DNA from: C7867-001 sp035533615
GTDB lineage: Bacteria > Patescibacteriota > Minisyncoccia > Phycocordibacterales > Phycocordibacteraceae
Length of the DNA stretch: 10,094 bases
Reading direction: 5' to 3'
Assembly: GCA_035533615.1 (NCBI GenBank)
Contig: DATLTM010000006.1
Coordinates: forward strand, 1 to 10,094
Made by a program: the position numbers and the translations under genes. The stretch's first letter is position 1. The number at the start of each line of letters is the position of its first letter. The notes below the pieces were generated by a model. It ran no database searches and was not told the origin of the DNA. It saw nothing but the letters and a program-made list of their open reading frames with translations. Of this stretch, positions 5,458 to 10,094 are shown in pieces.

Positions 5458-6585
5458 TCATTTTTTCTTCCCCGCGTATGTAAGTGTCATCCGCTGTTCC
5501 TTCGGCTCGAAGAGCGTAATAGTGAAGGGATATGTCTTCCCGAGTTCCAAGGTTTCGCGCAATTCGGCAGGCGAAGCGAATTCGCTCACATGTACAAGTC
5601 CAGCAACGCCTTCTTCTATCGAGGCAAGTGCACCGTGCTTGTTGTATTTGATGATGACGCCCGGCACTTCCATGCCCTTATGGTACCGTTCGGCGGCGGT
5701 GTGCCATGGATTTTCCATAAGCTCCTTAATGGAGAGCGATATCTTACCGTCCTTTATCTCGATGACTTTCACGCGCACCTTGTCGCCTATAGAGAAAAGT
5801 GCGTGCGGATCTTCGACGAGTCCCCAATCAAGTTCGCTGATGTGCACGAGTCCTTCGAGTCCAGGTTCAAGCTTCACAAAGACTCCGAAGTCAACGATGC
5901 CAGTCACTTCGCCTTCGGCCGTATCGCCGACATGGTACTTATCGATAAGCGAAGCCTTCTCTTCTTCCTCATTCCCGGTGCGCTCCGAGAAGATGAGCTT
6001 GCCTTCCTTCGCGTCGGCGGTAATGATGCGCACCGAAAGAGGATGACCAACCAGCTGCATGAGTTCTCCGAGGATCTTGTCCTTATCGCCTTCAGGGACG
6101 CGCGGATAATGTTCTTTCGAGAGTTGGGATGCTGGAAGAAATCCCTGGATGCCCTGCCACGAAAGAATGAGCCCGCCTTTATTCGCCTCTTCCACGACGA
6201 GGGAATACGGAGTCTCGGTTAGAATTGCCTGTTCGGCTTCGCCCCAGATTGCGGCCTGGCGCGCCTCCTTTAAGGAGAGTTCCATATACCCATCGCGACC
6301 AGCTTGGTCTACGACCTTGGCGCTAATGGTGTCGCCCGGATTCGCCTTGCGCAGGACATCGGCGGCGTTGAGATATTCACGGCCGTAAATGAGACCGGTG
6401 CCGAATGGCGGAAGATCAATGTAGACGCGGCCGCGAGAGATCGCGATGATGGTTCCTTCGACAAGGTCGCCGGTGGACGGCGGCATCGGAATAGCGTCAA
6501 GCAAGGCCGTCATTGGGTGGTCTTCGGCTATGTGAATTGTCGCAGCGGGCACAGCGGCTTTCTTCGTCTCTTCAGACATAAACAT
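5458..6585 (-). CDS. rpsA: Ribosomal protein bS1 (four S1 domains)
   Basis: bS1 binds mRNA on the 30S subunit and helps to load and unfold it. The 375-residue product has four S1/OB-fold repeats: about 38-108 (GDLVEGTIIAISRGRVYIDL), 124-200 (divergent, IQGFLPASQLS), 219-288 (GDTAEGEVTGIVDFGVFVKL, GLVHISEL) and 303-371 (GMEVPGVIIKYNKHGALASI, GLVHVSEF). Domains 3 and 4 are the most canonical RNA-binding copies. This is fewer than the six of E. coli and similar to the four-domain forms of many other bacteria. Two in-frame ATGs, 6585 and 6579 (MFMSEE), could each be the start; no in-frame start lies between them and an upstream stop. No Shine-Dalgarno is suitably placed, as is common for rpsA. 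A leader of roughly 80 nt is predicted. Confidence 0.93.
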   Translation of the reverse strand: MFMSEETKKAAVPAATIHIAEDHPMTALLDAIPMPPSTGDLVEGTIIAISRGRVYIDLPPFGTGLIYGREYLNAADVLRKANPGDTISAKVVDQAGRDGYMELSLKEARQAAIWGEAEQAILTETPYSLVVEEANKGGLILSWQGIQGFLPASQLSKEHYPRVPEGDKDKILGELMQLVGHPLSVRIITADAKEGKLIFSERTGNEEEEKASLIDKYHVGDTAEGEVTGIVDFGVFVKLEPGLEGLVHISELDWGLVEDPHALFSIGDKVRVKVIEIKDGKISLSIKELMENPWHTAAERYHKGMEVPGVIIKYNKHGALASIEEGVAGLVHVSEFASPAELRETLELGKTYPFTITLFEPKEQRMTLTYAGKKK

Positions 6586-6606
6586 AAAGCGGTGCGGATT
6601 TTCGAG

Positions 6607-6623
6607 AAGGGTACTGACTCCTT
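6607..6623 (-). promoter_or_regulatory. Leader hairpin with AAGGAG upstream of rpsA
   Basis: On the minus-strand transcript, AAGGAGTCAGTACCCTT can fold with AAGG pairing CCTT and GT pairing AC around a CAGT loop, with one bulged A. It contains AAGGAG, a perfect Shine-Dalgarno core, about 33 nt before the first rpsA ATG and with no start codon at a useful distance. It may be an anchor or autoregulatory site for the 30S subunit or S1, or coincidence. Confidence 0.25.
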
Positions 6624-6673
6624 ACGGATATCAGGGTTAACGCCTTTCTAGTTCTCCGGCACGCAACAGAAAG

Positions 6674-6682
6674 ACTATAGCA
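6674..6682 (-). promoter_or_regulatory. Probable extended -10 promoter of rpsA
   Basis: On the minus strand TGCTATAGT (6674-6682) is an extended -10 with five of six matches in TATAGT. The -35 position (TAGCAT at 17 nt) is poor and overlaps the opposite promoter. The predicted start near 6667 gives a leader of about 80 nt, the longest predicted in the window. Confidence 0.5.
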
Positions 6683-6697
6683 AATTGAGTCAAAAAA

Positions 6698-6706
6698 TGC
6701 TACAAT
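6698..6706 (+). promoter_or_regulatory. Probable extended -10 promoter of the MBL-fold gene operon
   Basis: TGCTACAAT (6698-6706) has the TGN extension and five of six -10 matches. It is the mirror image of the rpsA element, and the TGCTA/TAGCA cores form an inverted repeat 15 nt apart. Transcription would start near 6713, leaving a leader of about 7 nt before the ATG at 6720. No good -35 is visible. Confidence 0.5.
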
Positions 6707-6719
6707 AAGCGCATTATAT

Positions 6720-7361
6720 ATGGTCATCACCCACCACGGCGGACAGTGCTTTAAGGTGACATTTGGCGATCTCACGCTTGTCTTTGATCCCATTGCGAAA
6801 GGCGCGTCGCTGCCAGCGGTTCGCTTTGGCGCAGACATCGCACTAGTCTCGCGCAACCATCCCGATATGAATGGTGTCGAGGAAGTGACCTACGGTGAGA
6901 AGGCCCCGTTCGCCGTTACGGGACCAGGCGAGTATGAACGGCAAGGCGTCGTTATTCAGGGATTTCTCTCAAAGAGTAAATATGGACTTGCAAAAGGCGA
7001 GAGCGAGGCTGTCAACACCGTGTACAGTGTTGAGTTAGAAGACATGACGATTGTGCATCTTGGCGCGCTCGTCGATACCGAGCTTTCGTCGGAGGCGCGC
7101 GAGAGTATTGACGAGATCGATGTTCTTTTCGTGCCGGTTGGCGGCATCGGTGTCCTTTCGCCAGCCCAAGCGCACGAAATTGCCGTGTCGCTCGAGCCGA
7201 AAATAATCGTCCCGATGCATTGGAGCGGTATTGGCGAGCCGAAGGCGCTTGAGTCCTTTCTCAAGGCGGCCGGAAACGGCAGCGAAAAAATGGACAAACT
7301 CACACTGAAGAAAAAAGACCTCGTCGGCCGTGATGGGAGTATAATCGTGATAACACCCTAA
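6720..7361 (+). CDS. Metallo-beta-lactamase-fold protein with degenerate metal site
   Basis: The 213-residue protein has the outline of the small MBL-fold hydrolase group related to UlaG/UPF0173. It begins with a first strand ITHHGGQCFKVTFGDLTLVFDP (3-24) and continues with ADIALVSRNHPDMNG (38-52), GPGEYERQG (68-76), HLGAL (113-117), VPVGG (138-142) and IIVPMHW (162-168). The main metal motif HxHxDH reads RNHPDM (45-50), keeping the second His and the Asp but losing the first and last His. His113 and His167 remain. It may bind one metal, use other ligands, or be a non-catalytic fold. Substrate is unknown. The ATG at 6720 is 13 nt after a good -10. It diverges from rpsA and ends 5 nt before the next gene, so it is probably co-transcribed with it. 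The family is fairly secure; the reaction is not. Confidence 0.85.
   Translation: MVITHHGGQCFKVTFGDLTLVFDPIAKGASLPAVRFGADIALVSRNHPDMNGVEEVTYGEKAPFAVTGPGEYERQGVVIQGFLSKSKYGLAKGESEAVNTVYSVELEDMTIVHLGALVDTELSSEARESIDEIDVLFVPVGGIGVLSPAQAHEIAVSLEPKIIVPMHWSGIGEPKALESFLKAAGNGSEKMDKLTLKKKDLVGRDGSIIVITP
7340..7345 (+). promoter_or_regulatory. Possible internal -10 box before the small membrane protein gene
   Basis: A perfect TATAAT lies in the last codons of the MBL gene, 21 nt before the next ATG, inside otherwise GC-rich sequence. No good -35 or TG extension accompanies it. It could supply extra transcription of the small membrane protein gene and gyrA, but may simply reflect the encoded Ile-Ile. 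Confidence 0.25.
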
Positions 7362-7366
7362 CTGGT

Positions 7367-7717
7367 ATGAAAAGCGTTTTCAAACACGTCGAGCACCTCA
7401 AAAGGAAACCGCATCATATTCGTAAGCGGGTCGCGTTTGCCACCGCCGCGGGAATCGCGGGGTTTGTCGCGCTGGTGTGGTTTGCTGGTTCGCTTGGATC
7501 CGGCACATTCGCCATTCAAGGGAGCACGTTCGCCGAGAGTACTGGGCAGCAGCCGGTCATAACGACCAATGCCGCTGATGGGACCAGTGGCCTTGCCGGC
7601 GCTGCAGCGGCACTGTCGGGCGGGAACGGGAACGTGTCGGCGGCGCATATCGAAATTGTCGACGTAGCATCGGCGACTCCAGCGAAACCGGCCGAGCAGA
7701 CAATCATCCCATTTTAA
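7367..7717 (+). CDS. Small single-pass membrane protein, function unknown
   Basis: The 116-residue product has a basic N-terminus (MKSVFKHVEHLKRKPHHIRKR, 1-21) and one transmembrane segment (about 23-44, AFATAAGIAGFVALVWFAGSLG). A Gly/Ala/Ser/Thr-rich, probably disordered tail of about 70 residues ends in IIPF. The positive N-terminus predicts an N-in, C-out topology or a signal anchor. It starts 5 nt after the MBL stop and ends 26 nt before gyrA, so all three are likely co-transcribed. I do not recognise a characterised family. The basic KPxHxRKR stretch before the membrane segment looks like a conserved feature of small proteins in Parcubacteria-type genomes, but this is from memory and was not searched. 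No Shine-Dalgarno is visible. Coding status is supported by its tight placement and clear membrane-protein architecture. Confidence 0.75.
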   Translation: MKSVFKHVEHLKRKPHHIRKRVAFATAAGIAGFVALVWFAGSLGSGTFAIQGSTFAESTGQQPVITTNAADGTSGLAGAAAALSGGNGNVSAAHIEIVDVASATPAKPAEQTIIPF

Positions 7718-7743
7718 TTTTAAAACTACGTAATTTATAGATA

Positions 7744-10094
7744 ATGGCACCAAGAGACCGTCAGCGCGATGCGCCCGTCACAACGGCGAATATCATCAAT
7801 CAACCGATTGTCGCCGAGATGCGCCAGTCGTACATCGATTACGCGATGACCGTCATCACTGCGCGGGCGCTTCCAGACGTGCGCGACGGGTTGAAGCCGG
7901 TGCACCGCCGCATTCTCTACGCGATGAAAGAACTTGGACTCTCGCCCGCCGCGAAATTCCGCAAGTCAGCGCTTGTCGTCGGCGATGTGCTCGGCAAGTA
8001 TCATCCGCATGGCGACATTGCCGTCTACGATTCGATGACCAAGATGGCGCAGGAATTTTCATACCGATATCCGCTCGTACTTGGTCAGGGAAACTTCGGG
8101 AGCATCGACGGCGACTCGCCGGCGGCGATGCGCTACACTGAAGCGAAGATATCACGCATCGCTGAGGCGCTTCTTGCCGATCTCGATAAGGACACAGTTT
8201 CTTGGATACCGAACTACGATGCGACGCGTAATGAACCACAGGTGCTTCCCGCGGCGTTGCCAAACCTCCTCCTGAACGGGACGCTTGGTATCGCGGTCGG
8301 AATGGCGACCAATATCCCACCGCACAATCTACGCGAAGTGGTTGCGGCAAGCGTGCATCTCATCGAGAATCCGGACGCGACAACCGACGATTTACTCCAG
8401 TTTGTGAAGGGTCCCGATTTCCCGCTTGGCGGTGTCGCGTTCGGTCATGCGGACATCAAACACGCCTATGGCAGCGGCAAGGGACCAGTGGTCGTGCGCG
8501 GTGAAGCCGAAATCGTGGACGACGGTAAGAAGGACACTCGTATCATCATAACCTCCATCCCGTACCGCGTGAACAAGAGCGAACTCATCACGCGCATCGC
8601 GGAACTCGTGCAGGAAAAGAAGCTCGAGGGCATCCGTGATCTGCGCGACGAGTCGGCGAGCGATATTCGCGTCGTCGTAGAGCTGAAGGGCACTGCACAT
8701 CCGCAGGCAGTGCTGAACGCGCTCTATAAGCATCCTGAGCTCGAAAGCACCTTCCATTACAATATGCTCGCGCTCGTCGACGGTGTACCAGAGATACTTT
8801 CGCTCTCGGGTATGCTTGACAACTTCCTAGAACATCGTCAGGAGGTGGTGAAGCGCCGTACTGAATTCGATTTGCGGGAGGCTCTTGCACGCGAACATAT
8901 CCTCGTCGGACTCTGCAAGGCACTAGATCATATTGACGAGGTCATTGCCATCATCAAGAAAGCGTCGGATGTTCCTACTGCGAGCATTGCACTCCAGAAG
9001 AAGTTCGATTTCTCGGTTTTGCAGGCGGCCGCCATTCTTGAAATGCGCTTGTCTAAACTTGCGGGTCTCGAGCGTAAGAAGTTGGAAGACGAACTTTCAG
9101 AAGTGCAGGCCTTGATAAAGAAACTTAAGGACATTCTTTCTTCTCCAAAGAAAATCCTCGCCGTCGTGAAGTCAGAATTGATTGAGCTTGCGGAAAAATA
9201 CGGCGATGACCGCCGCACCAAGATTGTTCGTGGTGGCGTGCAGAACATCTCAGTGGAGGATCTCGTGCCAGACGAAGAGTCTATGCTCGTGCTTACGCAG
9301 GGCGGCTACGTGAAGCGCACGAATCCCTCCGAGTATCGCCGACAAAAGCGAGGTGGTGTCGGCGTCGTAGATATTGCAACAAAGGAAGAAGATATCGTAA
9401 CGCACTTCCTCGTTGCCTCGGCGCACAGCGATCTCCTTTTCTTCACGAATTTTGGTAAGGCGTATCAGATTAAGATGTACGAGATACCAGAAGGGAAGCG
9501 CGCGACCAAGGGGAAGTCCATCATGAACTTTCTTCCGCTTGCGGGCGACGAGTCAGTAACGAGCGTGCTCGCTGTTCCAAAGGGCGCGGCACTCGACGCT
9601 TCCTCCATCGTCTTCGTGACGCAGGGTGGCATCGTTAAGCGGGTGGCGGCGAAAGGCTTTGCGGACGTGCGCCGTTCGGGCATCATTGCGATTAATTTGA
9701 AGAAGAGTGACACGCTTGTTTCTGCGAATCTCGCGGAGAACGCGGACACGGTCTCGGTTGTGACCGCAAAGGGCCAAAGCATCCGATTTGATACTGAAGA
9801 CGTACGCGAGATGGGCCGCACTGCGGGCGGCGTGCGCGGCATGAGCGTTAAAAAGGGTGACCATGTCGTATCAGCAGAGGTGATTCCCGCCGTAGCCAAG
9901 GACGTTTCTCTCCTCGTGATTATGAGCAAGGGCTATGGCAAGCGCACTAAAATGTCTGAATATAAGGTACAAGGTCGGGGCGGTTCGGGAATTAAAACGG
10001 CAGAGGTGACGGCGAAGACGGGCGAGATCATTGGCGCGAAAATCGTCTCCGGCAACCTGGAAGGCGAAGAACTTGTCGTTGTTTCTAAGAAAGG
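7744..10094 (+). CDS. gyrA: DNA gyrase subunit A (3' end cut by window)
   Basis: GyrA breaks and rejoins DNA in the GyrA2GyrB2 enzyme that introduces negative supercoils. The frame runs 783 residues to the window edge, so only the C-terminal end is missing. Features in order are the winged-helix region ARALPDVRDGLKPVHRRILYAM (40-61), the quinolone region GDVLGKYHPHGDIAVYDSM (80-98), the catalytic tyrosine in AAMRYTEAKIS (Tyr131), a coiled coil around 370-480, and the C-terminal beta-pinwheel opening with the GyrA box QKRGGVG (534-540). Later blades are visible in FTNFGKAYQIKMYE, VTQGGIVKRV, AKGQSIRF and MSKGYGKRTKMSEY. The GyrA box favours gyrase over topoisomerase IV ParC. Position 92, equivalent to E. 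coli Ser83, is Ile. The ATG at 7744 follows a 26-nt AT-rich gap without a Shine-Dalgarno; any promoter there is weak, so transcription from the MBL promoter is likely. Confidence 0.97.
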   Translation, partial: MAPRDRQRDAPVTTANIINQPIVAEMRQSYIDYAMTVITARALPDVRDGLKPVHRRILYAMKELGLSPAAKFRKSALVVGDVLGKYHPHGDIAVYDSMTKMAQEFSYRYPLVLGQGNFGSIDGDSPAAMRYTEAKISRIAEALLADLDKDTVSWIPNYDATRNEPQVLPAALPNLLLNGTLGIAVGMATNIPPHNLREVVAASVHLIENPDATTDDLLQFVKGPDFPLGGVAFGHADIKHAYGSGKGPVVVRGEAEIVDDGKKDTRIIITSIPYRVNKSELITRIAELVQEKKLEGIRDLRDESASDIRVVVELKGTAHPQAVLNALYKHPELESTFHYNMLALVDGVPEILSLSGMLDNFLEHRQEVVKRRTEFDLREALAREHILVGLCKALDHIDEVIAIIKKASDVPTASIALQKKFDFSVLQAAAILEMRLSKLAGLERKKLEDELSEVQALIKKLKDILSSPKKILAVVKSELIELAEKYGDDRRTKIVRGGVQNISVEDLVPDEESMLVLTQGGYVKRTNPSEYRRQKRGGVGVVDIATKEEDIVTHFLVASAHSDLLFFTNFGKAYQIKMYEIPEGKRATKGKSIMNFLPLAGDESVTSVLAVPKGAALDASSIVFVTQGGIVKRVAAKGFADVRRSGIIAINLKKSDTLVSANLAENADTVSVVTAKGQSIRFDTEDVREMGRTAGGVRGMSVKKGDHVVSAEVIPAVAKDVSLLVIMSKGYGKRTKMSEYKVQGRGGSGIKTAEVTAKTGEIIGAKIVSGNLEGEELVVVSKK

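Noticed and set aside
7011..7032. Short inverted repeat CAACAC/GTGTTG in the MBL gene
   Set aside because: Six-base arms within coding sequence are expected by chance in 10 kb.
1..10094. Defence, CRISPR, toxin-antitoxin or prophage system
   Set aside because: All coding space is accounted for by housekeeping genes plus one MBL-fold protein, one HisRS-like protein and one small membrane protein; no spaced repeats or nuclease/toxin motifs were seen.

Overview
The window looks like a compact bacterial chromosome segment, most likely from the Candidate Phyla Radiation (Patescibacteria, Parcubacteria-like). This rests on gene content and style: short intergenic gaps, overlapping genes, divergent housekeeping proteins, a HisRS-like protein with eroded active-site motifs, a four-domain S1, and a small one-membrane-segment protein next to gyrA. 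TGA is used as a stop (lepB, ftsA, rpsA), so the UGA-recoded genetic code of Gracilibacteria/SR1 is excluded. The lineage is an inference; no rRNA or other definitive marker is present.

Layout. Bases 1-4568 hold a minus-strand run, read from high to low coordinates: lepB (signal peptidase I), a HisRS-like protein, rpsU (bS21), ybeY, ftsA, and ftsZ (3' end cut by the window edge). The genes overlap or nearly touch: 4 nt between lepB and the HisRS-like gene, a 2-nt gap between rpsU and ybeY, and an 80-nt overlap between ybeY and ftsA. Bases 4569-4767 are a divergent promoter region leading right into pth (peptidyl-tRNA hydrolase, plus strand). pth converges with rpsA (S1, minus strand), and a 30-nt perfect palindrome between them is a likely bidirectional terminator. 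A second divergent promoter region (6586-6719) separates rpsA from a plus-strand set: a metallo-beta-lactamase-fold protein, a small single-pass membrane protein, and gyrA (3' end cut).

The genes serve translation (bS21, S1, YbeY, Pth, possibly the HisRS-like protein), cell division (FtsA, FtsZ), protein export (LepB) and DNA topology (GyrA). The left block links ribosome maturation to division in one probable transcription unit.

No defence system, mobile element, CRISPR array or RNA gene was found, and I see no clearly new multi-gene system. The more unusual signals are regulatory: none of the eleven starts has a properly placed Shine-Dalgarno sequence; several -10-like boxes sit only 6-9 nt before an ATG, suggesting leaderless mRNAs; the lepB and pth upstream regions share a 19-nt inverted repeat; the rpsA/MBL promoters are symmetric and overlapping; and hairpins lie inside ybeY. 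At the protein level, the notable points are a HisRS-like protein with degraded catalytic motifs, a degenerate MBL metal site, and an isoleucine at the main quinolone-resistance position of GyrA.
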